A program made the translations under genes and the position numbers. Below the pieces are notes generated by a model that was given only the letters and a program-made list of their open reading frames with translations, did no database searches and was not told the origin of the DNA. A DNA stretch of 64,000 nt from Acidobacteriota bacterium (GTDB lineage Bacteria > Acidobacteriota > Terriglobia > Terriglobales > Acidobacteriaceae): the NCBI GenBank assembly GCA_021781795.1, contig JAJXWA010000001.1, positions 682,001 through 746,000 of the forward strand. The letters are read 5' to 3'. Positions 55,690-64,000 of this stretch are shown here, one piece after another (position 1 is the first letter of the stretch; each line of letters starts with the position of its first letter).

Positions 55690-58254
55690 CTACTCCTCGC
55701 GCAGCACTTCAAGCGGGCGTAGCCCGAGCACGCGATAACTGGCTAACCAGCCCGTCGCAACGGCAAGCACGGCCGTACCGAAGAGCGTGACGAGCGCGGC
55801 AACTGGATCGAACGAGAAGGCCACATCGAGCCTGTGTAGAAGGATGCGCGTCAGCACATTCGCAAACACCACGCCGACCGCGCCCGCCAGCAGGCCCAGC
55901 ACGCTGAACTCAAGACTGTACGTGCGAATGATGCGCATTCGAGTCGCACCAAGTGTCTTCAGAACCACAGTTTCACGCATGCGGCGGAACCGCGAGCTGG
56001 CCACGCTCGAGGCTAGAATCATCAGTCCGGCGAGAATGGAAAACGCTGCAAGAAAGCGCACGACAAAAGTGATCTGATGAACGACGCTCTCAATCCGGTC
56101 GAGAACATCCGCTATATTCACGACTGTGACCGTCGGATACTTCGCAAAGAGCGTACGCTCCATTGCGGGGATCCCGGCGGCTGGCATGCGCATGCCTCCG
56201 TACCAGGTCGCAATCGCGTCTTTCAGCAAGCCTGACGGCAGAAGAAACGAAATGCGGGACCCGAGGTGCTCTCCATCGGGACGGAAGATTGCAGCAACCT
56301 TCAATTGCAGGCTTCCGCCGCCGGCTTCGAGCGCCACACTGGAACCGATGCCCAGTTGCAGTCTGCTTGCGACGCCGTCGCTCACCGCGATTTGATTTAC
56401 GTTGCTATCCTTCCACCATGCGCCTTGCGTAATCTTGTCGCCTTCCGGCGCAGTATCAGCCCAGCTCAGTTCGGCGTTCTCGAGCATGCGGCGAGGAAAG
56501 TGCTGTCCACTCAGTTCGTCCAGCGTCTTCCCGTTCAATGAGGTAAACCGCCCTTGCACCACGGGCATCAGCGTAAGCGATTGCGAGTCGCCGCTTGCCT
56601 GACTCAGGAGATCCCGGACACCCTGCACTTCATCCGATGCGATGTCGATGAAAAATACGTTGGGGAGCTTGGGAGACGCTGTCTGCTGCAAATCTCGCAG
56701 GAGAGACCGTTGCATCAAAAAGACAGCGAGAATGAGCATGATGCCTGTGCCCAGAGAGGCCATCACGGCGGCGGATTGATTTCCGGGGCGATAGAGATTC
56801 GAAAGACCCTGGCGTACCGACGACGGGAGTTGCAAACGCACCCTGGCAAACACACCACGCAGCACGCGAAGAACGAGCGCTGCCAGCGCCAGCAGGACAA
56901 GCAGAGCAGCGCCGACAATCACGCCAAACCAGATGCCGGTTGTGGCCGAGTCGGACAAGGCCCACGCTATCGCTCCAAGAGCAACAAGGATTCCAAAAGA
57001 GAGCGCGATCTCAAGCCGGCGTGCCCACAAGTGGAGCAGCCACTCTCTCCAGCCAATTGGCGCCGCATCGACCAGCCTCCGCAGTACCCGTACCGGCCGC
57101 ACAGTGCGAACTGCGAGCAGCGGCGGCAGACAGAACAGCAGTGTAGTGAGCACTCCGGTTGCCAACCCTTCCAGCATCGACCGCGCCGGAAACTCCAGAA
57201 CGGTGTGAACCGGAAGAAGCTTTCCGAAGACAAGGGGCAGAATGCCCATGACGCCCAGGCCTGCGGCCATGCCCAACATGCTTCCGGCCACGCCGAGCCC
57301 GAGCGTCTGCAGAAGATAGATTCGCAGCAGATCGCTCGACTTGGCGCCGACAGTCTTGAAGATGGCGAGGATGTCCATACGCTGCTCAAGGTGCGCATAC
57401 ATCGCCATGGCCACACCGATGGCGCCGAGTACCATGGCAACGAGGCAGATCAGACTTAGGATGGCCACAGCCCGCTCCAGTCCCTCATTGAGCGCGGGAT
57501 TTCCTTCCTTGAAGTCTGTGACCTGCGCATCGGGAAGCGCTGATTCGACCTCGGTCCGCACGTGGCGAATGTCTACACCCTGCGGCAGTTTGAGAAGCAG
57601 GCGATGGCTCGCGCGGCTGCCCGGCGCCAGCAGGCCAGTCGCTGCCAGCGACCCCTGCGAGATCATGACGCGCGGCCCCAGTCCTGCGCCGGCGCTCATT
57701 CTGTCTGGTTCCTGTTGCAGTACCGCCCTGATGGTGAAGTTGATTCCGCCGATCCGCACCACATCGCCAACGTGCGCGTTCATGCGAATCAGAAACTCGT
57801 CTGCAACGACTGCGGAATTGCCGGCAAGCGCAGTGGAGAGCGGTATCTCAGGCGAGAGGTTCACGCGCCCGTAGAATGGGTAGTGCTGAGCATCAACAGC
57901 TTTGAGAGAGACAAGCAATGGCACCGGCTGCGGAGCGACAGAGGCCATCGAGACTGTTTCCACAACCCAGGTCGTGCTGGAGCCTGGAATGCCGCGCATC
58001 AGAGCATCGACCTGCTTCTTCTCCTCCGGTGTTGGCGAGCGATAGATGCGCGCCATCAGATCGCCCGCCATCAACGAGCGGGCCTCTGTCATCAGAGTCT
58101 GAGTAAAGCTCCTGCTGAAGCCACGCACTCCCACCAGCGCGGCCACGCCAACGGCGATTGAGAGCACAACGAACGCAAACTTACCCGGCCCGGAGCGCAG
58201 ATCGCGCCATGCAATGACGGCGGCGCGATGCCAACTCATTGCATGTCTAGCCAT
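55690..58254 (-). CDS. ABC transporter permease, FtsX/MacB superfamily (YbbP-like)
   Basis: An 854-residue membrane protein with two FtsX modules. N-terminal WHRAAVIAWRDLRSGPGKFAFVVL and GVAALVGVRGFSRSF, then helices around residues 255-430, and a second module with VVRFLAAFSILAGLMILASSVASSR and a C-terminal three-helix bundle ending RPLEVLREE. The ten-helix layout is like YbbP/LolCE-type permeases for lipids or lipoproteins. ATG at 58254 overlaps the stop of the ATPase gene by eight bases. A later ATG at 58239 is an alternative. Its start overlaps the partner gene, confirming a two-gene operon. Confidence 0.9.
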   Translation of the reverse strand: MARHAMSWHRAAVIAWRDLRSGPGKFAFVVLSIAVGVAALVGVRGFSRSFTQTLMTEARSLMAGDLMARIYRSPTPEEKKQVDALMRGIPGSSTTWVVETVSMASVAPQPVPLLVSLKAVDAQHYPFYGRVNLSPEIPLSTALAGNSAVVADEFLIRMNAHVGDVVRIGGINFTIRAVLQQEPDRMSAGAGLGPRVMISQGSLAATGLLAPGSRASHRLLLKLPQGVDIRHVRTEVESALPDAQVTDFKEGNPALNEGLERAVAILSLICLVAMVLGAIGVAMAMYAHLEQRMDILAIFKTVGAKSSDLLRIYLLQTLGLGVAGSMLGMAAGLGVMGILPLVFGKLLPVHTVLEFPARSMLEGLATGVLTTLLFCLPPLLAVRTVRPVRVLRRLVDAAPIGWREWLLHLWARRLEIALSFGILVALGAIAWALSDSATTGIWFGVIVGAALLVLLALAALVLRVLRGVFARVRLQLPSSVRQGLSNLYRPGNQSAAVMASLGTGIMLILAVFLMQRSLLRDLQQTASPKLPNVFFIDIASDEVQGVRDLLSQASGDSQSLTLMPVVQGRFTSLNGKTLDELSGQHFPRRMLENAELSWADTAPEGDKITQGAWWKDSNVNQIAVSDGVASRLQLGIGSSVALEAGGGSLQLKVAAIFRPDGEHLGSRISFLLPSGLLKDAIATWYGGMRMPAAGIPAMERTLFAKYPTVTVVNIADVLDRIESVVHQITFVVRFLAAFSILAGLMILASSVASSRFRRMRETVVLKTLGATRMRIIRTYSLEFSVLGLLAGAVGVVFANVLTRILLHRLDVAFSFDPVAALVTLFGTAVLAVATGWLASYRVLGLRPLEVLREE

Positions 58255-58966
58255 GAATCCGCAACTCCTCTGCGCTAGAAGGCGATCCATTCTCTTCCGG
58301 CAAGGTATCGTCCACGATCATGCCATCGCGTAGAACAATTCTTCGATCTGCGCGTGCGGCAAGATCCGGATCATGTGTAACCAGAACAAGCGTGGTATTC
58401 GCGTGGCGCTTTCTTTCAAGCAGCAAGTCCAGCACGAGGTGGCCAGTAGTCGAGTCCAGATTTCCCGTCGGCTCGTCGGCCATGACAATCGGCGGACTTA
58501 CAACGAAGGCCCGCGCCAGCGCCACGCGCTGCTGTTCTCCTCCGGACAATTGCACGGGATAGTGGTGCATCCGGTCGCCCAGCCCCACCGCTCTCAGCAG
58601 TTCGCGAGCGACCTCAAGACCGTTTCCTTCCATGTTCAACTCATACGGAAGAAGAACATTTTCAAGAGCCGTCAGAGTTGGAATGAGTTGATAGGACTGA
58701 AAGACGAAGCCGATTTTGCGACCTCGGACCTCTGCGAGTGCGCCTTCATCGAGACTGTGGACGGGCACGCCATCGAGCCAGATTTCGCCTGCGCTTGGGG
58801 TGTCGAGCCCGGCCAACAGGCCTAGCAGGGTGCTCTTACCGCTGCCGCTGGCGCCGATAATCGCAACAAACTGTCCGGCTGGAATCCGGAGACTCAACCC
58901 TTTCAGAATATCGACGCGCCGCGTTCCATTCTGGATCCACTTTTGAACATCTCTTACGTCGATCAC
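58247..58966 (-). CDS. ABC transporter ATP-binding protein (LolD/YbbA-like)
   Basis: A 239-residue ATPase with Walker A GASGSGKST, Q-loop GFVFQSYQLIPTL, signature LSGGEQQRVALARA, Walker B VMADEPTGNLD and switch His in LVTHDPDLAARADR. This is the MacB/LolD/YbbA class that powers FtsX-type permeases, here the overlapping gene downstream. GTG at 58966 has AAGGAGG five bases upstream, better than the ATG at 59014. It is divergent from the SGNH esterase gene; the YbbA-YbbP-TesA linkage in Escherichia coli is the same arrangement. Confidence 0.93.
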   Translation of the reverse strand: MIDVRDVQKWIQNGTRRVDILKGLSLRIPAGQFVAIIGASGSGKSTLLGLLAGLDTPSAGEIWLDGVPVHSLDEGALAEVRGRKIGFVFQSYQLIPTLTALENVLLPYELNMEGNGLEVARELLRAVGLGDRMHHYPVQLSGGEQQRVALARAFVVSPPIVMADEPTGNLDSTTGHLVLDLLLERKRHANTTLVLVTHDPDLAARADRRIVLRDGMIVDDTLPEENGSPSSAEELRIHG

Positions 58967-59029
58967 CCGGCCTCCTTGCAGAACCCCGAATGCTGCCGGT
59001 CCGCAGCACGTCACAGTTACACTATTATC

Positions 59030-59650
59030 GTGGACGTTCGTCGCTGCCTTCTCGTTTCAATCTTCTTTTTAGTGTATGGGGGTTTCGCCTCTGCATCGGC
59101 TGCGCCGATCATTGCCTGCTACGGCGACAGCATCACAGCCGGCTATGGTCTGGAGGCGGAACAGGCCTACCCGGCGTACTTGCAACACGATCTGAACAAG
59201 CTGGGCTACCAATACGACGTGAGAAACCTGGGCACCAGCGGAGCCACGACAAAGGACGCAGTTGCCGGTCTGCATTCCCTGCTCGCACTTCATCCAGCAG
59301 TTGCAATTGTTGAATTTGGCGGCAACGATGGACTGCGTGGCCTGCCGTTGAGCCAAACCGAAAAGAATCTCGATGCGCTGCTCAGCGCGCTTGAGGGAGC
59401 TCACATCCGCGTCCTGCTGGCCGGCATTACTCTGCCTCCCAACTACGGCGCGGACTACATACGGCAGTTCAATGCCATGTACCGCAGGGTCGCACTGCGG
59501 CATCGTGTCGCATTCATGCCGATGATCTACCAGGACCTGATCCGCCAACCCGGCACCTTGCAGAACGATGGCATTCATCCCACCGCGAAGGGATCGGAGA
59601 TCCTTTCGAGAACGGTGCTGCGCTCGCTGCGTCCTTTGCTGAAAAAATAG
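59030..59650 (+). CDS. tesA: Secreted SGNH/GDSL hydrolase (TesA-like arylesterase)
   Basis: A 206-residue esterase/lysophospholipase with a signal peptide (LLVSIFFLVYGGFASASA). The SGNH blocks are complete: ACYGDSITAGYGLE (nucleophile Ser), a Gly in NLGTSGATTKD, FGGNDGLRGLP (Asn), and DGIHPTAKG (Asp and His). It lies divergent from the ybbA-like ATPase gene, as tesA does in enterobacteria, which supports orthology. GTG at 59030 lacks a clear ribosome-binding site and may be leaderless; ACTATTAT just before it could be a -10 region. Confidence 0.9.
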   Translation: MDVRRCLLVSIFFLVYGGFASASAAPIIACYGDSITAGYGLEAEQAYPAYLQHDLNKLGYQYDVRNLGTSGATTKDAVAGLHSLLALHPAVAIVEFGGNDGLRGLPLSQTEKNLDALLSALEGAHIRVLLAGITLPPNYGADYIRQFNAMYRRVALRHRVAFMPMIYQDLIRQPGTLQNDGIHPTAKGSEILSRTVLRSLRPLLKK

Positions 59651-59669
59651 CCTCGATAAATTCAGCGCA

Positions 59670-60548
59670 TCATCCCAGCACTGTCTGCGGCTGAAAGAGT
59701 GTCCCCGCCACGCGCCTCGCTATTCCCACTAACTCGCGCTGCCCATCGAAGACCCGCACCAGAGGCGCAGAAGAAAACTCCGGAAGATTCGCCTGCGCCC
59801 CATTACGTAAGCGTCCGAGCGTATAGTCATCGCCAGAAACAGCAGGCAGTTCCGGTAGCAGATTGCGCGGATGCACAAATACCGACTCCAATCCCTGTGG
59901 CTGTTGGGCAGCTTCGGCGAGGCTTTCCAGTGCGTGCGCATCGCTCAGGGTGAACGCACCGGCGCGAATGCGTCGCAGCCTGCTGAGATGAGCGCCGCAA
60001 CCAAGCGCCTGGCCCAATTCGTGCGCAACCGCGCGCACGTAACCGCCTGCACTCACTGTGAGCTGAAACTCCGCCTCTGCACCTTGCAGCGATTGAATCA
60101 CAAACTCCGATACCTCAATGCTCACTGGCTTCAGGGTCACCTCTTTACCAGTGCGCGCCAGGGCATAGGCTGGCTTCCCTGCCACCTTCTTGGCAGAGAA
60201 AGCAGGTGGCAACTGGTCGATGCGTCCGAGAAATTTCCGGGCGGCCTCTCTTACATCGTGCAGAGCCAGGCTGGGCTCACAGATCGGACCAACGGCTTGC
60301 CCTTCCGCATCGAAGGTGTCTGTCGCAAATCCGAAGCGGATGGTTCCTATATAGCTTTTCTCGCTGGAGGAAAAATATTGGGCAAGCCGCGTGAATCTAC
60401 CCAGAACAAGCGGGAGAACTCCGCTGGCCATTGGATCCAGCGTACCGAGATGACCGATCGAGCGCTCGCCGGCGATTTTTCGAACCCGGGCGACAACATC
60501 GTGACTTGTCATGCCGCCCGGCTTATCCACCACAAGAAGTCCGTTCAC
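59670..60548 (-). CDS. truB: tRNA pseudouridine(55) synthase
   Basis: A 292-residue enzyme that makes pseudouridine-55 in the T loop of tRNAs. The catalytic D38 is in GHLGTLDPMASGVLPL; the N-terminal MNGLLVVDKPGGMTSHDVV, RFTRLAQYF, LPPAFSAKKVAGKPAY and GGYVRAVAHELG blocks are standard. A PUA-like C-terminus follows. It is the last gene of a four-gene run on the minus strand after folE, 26 bp downstream. Confidence 0.95.
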   Translation of the reverse strand: MNGLLVVDKPGGMTSHDVVARVRKIAGERSIGHLGTLDPMASGVLPLVLGRFTRLAQYFSSSEKSYIGTIRFGFATDTFDAEGQAVGPICEPSLALHDVREAARKFLGRIDQLPPAFSAKKVAGKPAYALARTGKEVTLKPVSIEVSEFVIQSLQGAEAEFQLTVSAGGYVRAVAHELGQALGCGAHLSRLRRIRAGAFTLSDAHALESLAEAAQQPQGLESVFVHPRNLLPELPAVSGDDYTLGRLRNGAQANLPEFSSAPLVRVFDGQRELVGIARRVAGTLFQPQTVLG

Positions 60549-60574
60549 TCAACTACTTTAGACGAATAGCCTGC

Positions 60575-61204
60575 TCACAGACTGCTGGAGGGATGGCGCA
60601 CCAGAGAAAGGAACTCCGTGCGCGTCTCCTTCTGCTGGAAGCAGCCGACCATTGCGGAAGTCACCGTGGAAGAGTGCTGCTTCTCGATGCCGCGCATCAT
60701 CATGCACAGGTGGCGGGCCTCGATGACTACACCTACCCCCTGCGGCGCAATGGCCTCCTGAATTGCGTCGGCGATCTGGCGTGTCAAGCGCTCCTGTACC
60801 TGGAGACGCCGGGCAAAGACCTCGACCAGTCTTGGAATCTTGCTGAGGCCGATCACCTTGCCCTTGGGGATGTAGGCGACATGCACCTTACCAAAGAACG
60901 GAAGCATGTGATGCTCGCACAGCGAGAACATCTCGATGTCCTTGACAATCACCATCTCGTCGTAGTCCACGTCGAAAAGCGCGCCGCGAAGAATCTTCGT
61001 AGGGTCCTCGTCGTATCCCTTCGTCAGGAATGACATCGCCTTCTCGATACGGCTTGGCGTTGCAACGAGGCCGTCGCGATTCGGATCCTCGCCGAGACGG
61101 CTCAGGATCTCGCGATACATTTCCTGCGTGCTGAAGTCGGAAAGGCTCTCTTCCAGCGCCGCGGTCTTTCGAACTGTCTTGCTTACTGCGATCGGCTGTG
61201 CCAT
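60575..61204 (-). CDS. folE: GTP cyclohydrolase I
   Basis: A 209-residue enzyme converting GTP to 7,8-dihydroneopterin triphosphate, the entry point for folate, biopterin and queuosine precursors. Zinc ligands Cys and His are in [21 protein letters not shown], and the second Cys is in [28 protein letters not shown] is the conserved dimer region. It follows the two PTPS-family genes and precedes truB, suggesting a pterin and tRNA-modification operon. The start has GGAGGAA upstream. Confidence 0.96.
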   Translation of the reverse strand: MAQPIAVSKTVRKTAALEESLSDFSTQEMYREILSRLGEDPNRDGLVATPSRIEKAMSFLTKGYDEDPTKILRGALFDVDYDEMVIVKDIEMFSLCEHHMLPFFGKVHVAYIPKGKVIGLSKIPRLVEVFARRLQVQERLTRQIADAIQEAIAPQGVGVVIEARHLCMMMRGIEKQHSSTVTSAMVGCFQQKETRTEFLSLVRHPSSSL

Positions 61205-61306
61205 CGTTGTTCCTCCCGCCCAGGGGAATTGGGCGCTCCTCTTTCTTCCCTTCTAAGATTTCATGCACACAGAAATAGAACAGCGTTCATGCACTTTTGG
61301 GGTCGA

Positions 61307-61720
61307 TCACTGCGCAGAGTCTCTGCACTCAAAAAAATTGTTTTCCGTCTCTTCTACTCGCACCGCATGAAGACGGCCTGCGGGCATCCGGTCCCGGAGC
61401 AAATCAAAGACCGCCTTACAAAGATTCTCCGTCGTCGGCACGCGATTCACAAAAAGCTGGTCCAAGTTCAAATTGGCGTGGTCAAAGCGGTCCAGTACAA
61501 GCTCCCTTACTGTCTGGTCCAGCGCCGGCATGTCCACAACCATCCCGGTCTCGGACGCGATTGGGCCACCCACCAACACCTCGACTACGTAGTTGTGACC
61601 ATGCCCATGGGGATTGTTGCACTTGCCATAGGCGCGGCGATTCTCTTCAGCCGACAGGTGGTCGGTGTGCAGGCGATGGCTCGCACTTAGCATATAGCGG
61701 CGGCCAAAGTACGCCTTCAT
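61307..61720 (-). CDS. 6-carboxy/6-pyruvoyl-tetrahydropterin synthase family protein, copy 1
   Basis: A 137-residue enzyme acting on dihydroneopterin triphosphate. Zinc-binding His are in LSASHRL (H15) and the HGHGHNY motif (about H40, H42), and the nucleophile C34 lies in YGKCNNPHGHGHNY. TTEN and the C-terminal VRVEETENNFFE complete the family. It may produce 6-carboxy-tetrahydropterin (queuosine route) or pyruvoyl-tetrahydropterin. Its start overlaps the stop of copy 2 by four bases (ATGA) on the same strand, and folE follows 102 bp later. Confidence 0.92.
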   Translation of the reverse strand: MKAYFGRRYMLSASHRLHTDHLSAEENRRAYGKCNNPHGHGHNYVVEVLVGGPIASETGMVVDMPALDQTVRELVLDRFDHANLNLDQLFVNRVPTTENLCKAVFDLLRDRMPAGRLHAVRVEETENNFFECRDSAQ

Positions 61721-62136
61721 GCCTCGCCTCGATATTCCGCGAAGATCTCGGGAGTCTCATAGACTCGCACCTTTGTGAGCCGCGCTGTGCTCGCGTGGGC
61801 CAAAGCATCTTCCAGTCTCTTCCAGGCCGCAATCGCGATGTTTTCAGTGGTTGGCACGATCTTTGCAAACTCAGGAACCTCAAAGTTCAGATGCCGGTGG
61901 TCAAACACGTCCACAACTTCGCGCTCCATCACATCCTTCAGCCATTTCAGATCGACCACGAATCCTGTCACTGGATCCGGTGTGCCCGCGACCGTCACCT
62001 CCAGCGTGTAGTTGTGGCCATGGCCGTTGCGATTGGCGCAGCGGCCGAATACCTTCTCATTCTGCTCGGTAGACCATGCGTTATTCCAGTAAAAGTGCGA
62101 TGCCGAAAATGTGGCTCTGCGCGTTAACTCGACCAT
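61717..62136 (-). CDS. 6-pyruvoyl-tetrahydropterin synthase-like protein, copy 2
   Basis: A 139-residue member of the same family, first gene of the operon. Zinc His are in FSASHFY (H14) and GHGHNY (H39, H41); C33 is in GRCANRNGHGHNY. The long block DPVTGFVVDLKWLKDVMER, with VPTTENIA and VYETPEIFAEYRGE, looks closer to the animal 6-pyruvoyl-tetrahydropterin synthase than to QueD. The two copies differ substantially, so they are likely to have different products. It overlaps copy 1, giving strict co-expression with folE. Confidence 0.92.
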   Translation of the reverse strand: MVELTRRATFSASHFYWNNAWSTEQNEKVFGRCANRNGHGHNYTLEVTVAGTPDPVTGFVVDLKWLKDVMEREVVDVFDHRHLNFEVPEFAKIVPTTENIAIAAWKRLEDALAHASTARLTKVRVYETPEIFAEYRGEA

Positions 62137-62165
62137 TCCTGAACCCCAATGAAAAGATGGACGAT

Positions 62166-62185
62166 GCAGGCGGTTCGACGCCTGC
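62166..62185. other. Perfect hairpin upstream of the pterin operon
   Basis: GCAGGCG (62166-62172) and CGCCTGC (62179-62185) form a perfect 7-bp stem with a 6-base loop, between the glycosyltransferase and the first PTPS gene on the minus strand. No T-run follows on either strand. It may be an mRNA 3' end of the glycosyltransferase gene or a leader structure of the pterin operon. Confidence 0.45.
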
Positions 62186-62249
62186 GCTTTACCGTGGTTT
62201 TCATCCTGCGAAAAACTGCGGCTCTATGTTTCCAGCGTACGCAGCCACA

Positions 62250-63428
62250 TTAGCGCGCGTAGCTTCGTCCCTTCCAGCTTACCTGTTTGATGACCCGGTG
62301 CTGAAACCAGCTGCGATAGAGCAGAGCCACAAACAGCGGCAGTCCCAGCGGCGAAATGGCGCAATTGACGAAGCCAAAATTGGATTTGGCGACCCTCGCA
62401 TAGAAGCGGAAGAGATTGCGCGCCCAGATGAGCAGCAGAACCCATCCCACGCTCAGCCACTGCAGGCTCCGCGGAGCCAGCCGGCCATTCCACAGCTCGA
62501 TGGCAAGAACCGGCAATCCGATGAGCAGAACCAGATCCAACGCCCGCCATACCGCCAGCGAGAGCGCATTGTTAAAGAGCAGCACAAGGTTTTTCGTCCA
62601 ACCTTCTATCATGGCGCCAGTTGTGCGATACATGCGCGTGGATACGGCATCTTCTGCGTACCGAAACCACAGGCCGAGCTTGCGCCGCTTGGCAAGAAAA
62701 GCCAGCTCCACATCTTCCAGCACGCGGCCTGCGACCGCCTCGTGCCCGCCAAGCTGACGGTAGGCCTCGCGCTCAACCAGCAGGAACTGGCCGTTGGCCG
62801 CAGCCACACGCTGGTTCGGATCGGAAACTCCTGCCGGGGGATACGCCAGAGCCAGCTCGCAGAAAACCAGTGGCATCAGCGCGCGCTGCCACACCCCGCG
62901 AACGATTTGTCGCGGTGAATAGCTCAGCATCCCCACCTTGTGCCGCATGGCTTCGTGCATGGCCCGATGCAGATCACCGGGCTCATGAACAGTATCTGCA
63001 TCGGTAAAGAGAAGCCACCGCCCGCGCGCTTTTGTCACAGCGGTCCAGATTGCGTTCGCCTTCCCCGTCCAACCCTTTTCCAGCTTCCGGGCGGGCACCA
63101 CTGTCACGCCCTCGAATCGCCGCGCAATCTCCGCTGTGGCGTCGCTGGAGTGATCGTCAACCACCACCAGCTCCCAATCACGGCCAAGCTGAAACATGTC
63201 CTCCGACTGCCGGACCAGCGATTCAAGGCACTGCGCAATGCAATCCGCTTCGTTCCTCGCAGGAATAATCACGGTGAGTTCCATCAGCTCCGCCGGTTCC
63301 GGCTGGTCAAAGACTCTGCCGGCGAAAGAGGGCCTTGCCAGTGGTTCGTCACCCGGATCGGTCAGTCCCAGCACAGGCTTTCGGACGGCTTCTGTTTGCT
63401 GGCTGCTCTCTGCGTGCCTATCGTCCAT
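62250..63428 (-). CDS. Family 2 glycosyltransferase, membrane-bound
   Basis: A 392-residue protein. The GT-A domain has LTVIIPARNEADCIAQCLESL, WELVVVDDHSSDATAEIARR, the DxD in LLFTDADTVHEPGDLH, GQFLLVEREAYRQLGGHEAV and a VLEDVELA block; two or three C-terminal transmembrane helices (AVWRALDLVLLIGLPVLAIEL and following) anchor it. This arrangement is close to HpnB-like glycosyltransferases linked with hopanoid or lipid glycosylation. ATG at 63428 has AAGGGA upstream; later ATG at 63287 would start at MELTVIIPARNE and is also plausible; an earlier start at 63491 overlaps the divergent TlpA-like gene. Donor and acceptor are unknown. Confidence 0.87.
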   Translation of the reverse strand: MDDRHAESSQQTEAVRKPVLGLTDPGDEPLARPSFAGRVFDQPEPAELMELTVIIPARNEADCIAQCLESLVRQSEDMFQLGRDWELVVVDDHSSDATAEIARRFEGVTVVPARKLEKGWTGKANAIWTAVTKARGRWLLFTDADTVHEPGDLHRAMHEAMRHKVGMLSYSPRQIVRGVWQRALMPLVFCELALAYPPAGVSDPNQRVAAANGQFLLVEREAYRQLGGHEAVAGRVLEDVELAFLAKRRKLGLWFRYAEDAVSTRMYRTTGAMIEGWTKNLVLLFNNALSLAVWRALDLVLLIGLPVLAIELWNGRLAPRSLQWLSVGWVLLLIWARNLFRFYARVAKSNFGFVNCAISPLGLPLFVALLYRSWFQHRVIKQVSWKGRSYAR

Positions 63429-63469
63429 ACCGCCGTCCCTTCCCGCGTAGCCCTGTTGCTCCGTATTAT

Positions 63470-63967
63470 ATGGATGTGCAGCCTTCTTCACGTTTCGGAG
63501 TCATTCTTCTTGCAGTCCTAGCACTGCTTCCTGGTTGCAATCGAGGCTCTCATCCCGCCCAGACTGGCCTCAAAGCGCCCGATTTCACGGTCAACGACGG
63601 CATCTCTTCTGTCCACCTTGCGAACTATCGCGGCAAGGTTGTGTTGCTCAACTTCTGGGCTACATGGTGTCCACCATGTATCGAGGAGATGCCGTCGCTG
63701 CTCCAACTCCACCATCAGGATCCCAATATTGTCATAGTTGCGGTCAGCATTGATGAAGATCCCGACGCCTATGCGAGCTTTCTCCGCAATCGCCATATCG
63801 ATCTGATTACGGTACGCGATCCGCAGCAGTCTGCCGCCAATCTGTTTCATACGGATATGTGGCCCGAGACCTACGTCATCGATCGCAACGGAGTCATCCG
63901 CCGCAAATTCATCGGCGCGCAGGACTGGACCAGCCCGGAGATCGTGCATTACCTCAACAGCCTGTAA
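63470..63967 (+). CDS. TlpA-like thiol-disulfide oxidoreductase lipoprotein
   Basis: A 165-residue protein. A lipoprotein signal ends in LLPGC (Cys 23). The thioredoxin-like domain has GKVVLLNFWATWCPPC (active-site CxxC at residues 67-70), EEMPSLLQL, VIVAVSIDEDPDAYASFL and the cis-Pro region DMWPETYVIDRNG. TlpA/ResA/CcmG proteins reduce disulphides in the periplasm, often for cytochrome c maturation; a c-type cytochrome P460 occurs elsewhere in the window but not nearby. The ATG at 63470 is chosen because it begins the signal peptide; no clear ribosome-binding site is seen. It is divergent from the glycosyltransferase gene. Confidence 0.92.
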   Translation: MDVQPSSRFGVILLAVLALLPGCNRGSHPAQTGLKAPDFTVNDGISSVHLANYRGKVVLLNFWATWCPPCIEEMPSLLQLHHQDPNIVIVAVSIDEDPDAYASFLRNRHIDLITVRDPQQSAANLFHTDMWPETYVIDRNGVIRRKFIGAQDWTSPEIVHYLNSL

Positions 63968-64000
63968 GGCCAGCACTTGTTATCATGGTTCTATGACGAC

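Overview
The window reads as a chromosomal segment of a high-GC, Gram-negative, free-living heterotroph, most likely an Acidobacteriota of the Terriglobales/Acidobacteriaceae type. This is inferred from protein features, not from a marker gene search: a 1.2 kb-codon Oar-like TonB-dependent receptor with an N-terminal carboxypeptidase-regulatory domain and no SusD partner, secreted hypothetical proteins of acidobacterial flavour, an isolated GvpF/L protein, cytochrome P460, and intergenic hairpin repeats. No phage, IS element, integrase or CRISPR array was seen. Coding is dense on both strands. Many genes use GTG or TTG starts, and several pairs overlap by 4 bases.

Layout. 1-6.6 kb: HAD hydrolase (cut at the left edge), lytic transglycosylase, flippase-like membrane protein, DUF502 protein, a tail-anchored coiled-coil protein, a lone GvpF/L protein, pgsA and a small secreted protein. 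6.6-8.9 kb: a secreted hypothetical protein flanked on both sides by intergenic hairpin repeats. 8.9-16.2 kb: gdhA with a structured leader and small upstream frame, a REC-EAL regulator, trpE, a secreted FecR-like protein, trpG, acylphosphatase and apt. 16.2-25.9 kb: a KdpDE-like two-component pair divergent from a porin and an APC amino-acid permease, then a PP2C phosphatase, a Ser/Thr kinase and glutamine synthetase. 26.1-38.1 kb: a carbohydrate locus (GH39-like hydrolase, L-rhamnose mutarotase, FucI/AraA-like isomerase, TPR protein, TonB receptor, GH106 alpha-L-rhamnosidase). 38.1-47.4 kb: a Cys-rich small protein, acpS, MlaD-like protein, cytochrome P460, leuS with a membrane protein, a GYD protein, and plsY-gpsA. 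47.4-64 kb: DUF1593 protein, tRNA-Gln, a CusCBA/CzcCBA-type RND efflux operon, a LolD/FtsX-type ABC transporter divergent from an SGNH esterase, a pterin/tRNA-modification operon (two PTPS-family genes, folE, truB), a GT2 glycosyltransferase and a TlpA-like lipoprotein.

How it fits together. Nitrogen and amino-acid metabolism recurs (gdhA, glnA, amino-acid permease, trpE/trpG), with a phosphatase/kinase pair beside glnA. The carbohydrate locus is coherent for taking apart rhamnose-containing glycans: release of L-rhamnose or a related sugar outside the cytoplasm, outer-membrane import, anomer interconversion and isomerisation. The most noteworthy items are the intergenic hairpin family with the shared GGGGCACCC tail, the gdhA leader in which a hairpin encloses the ribosome-binding site of a small upstream frame, the tandem PTPS pair with folE, the orphan GvpF/L, and the rhamnose locus with palindromes in its divergent control region. 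Function calls rest on motif recognition by eye. No database search was run.
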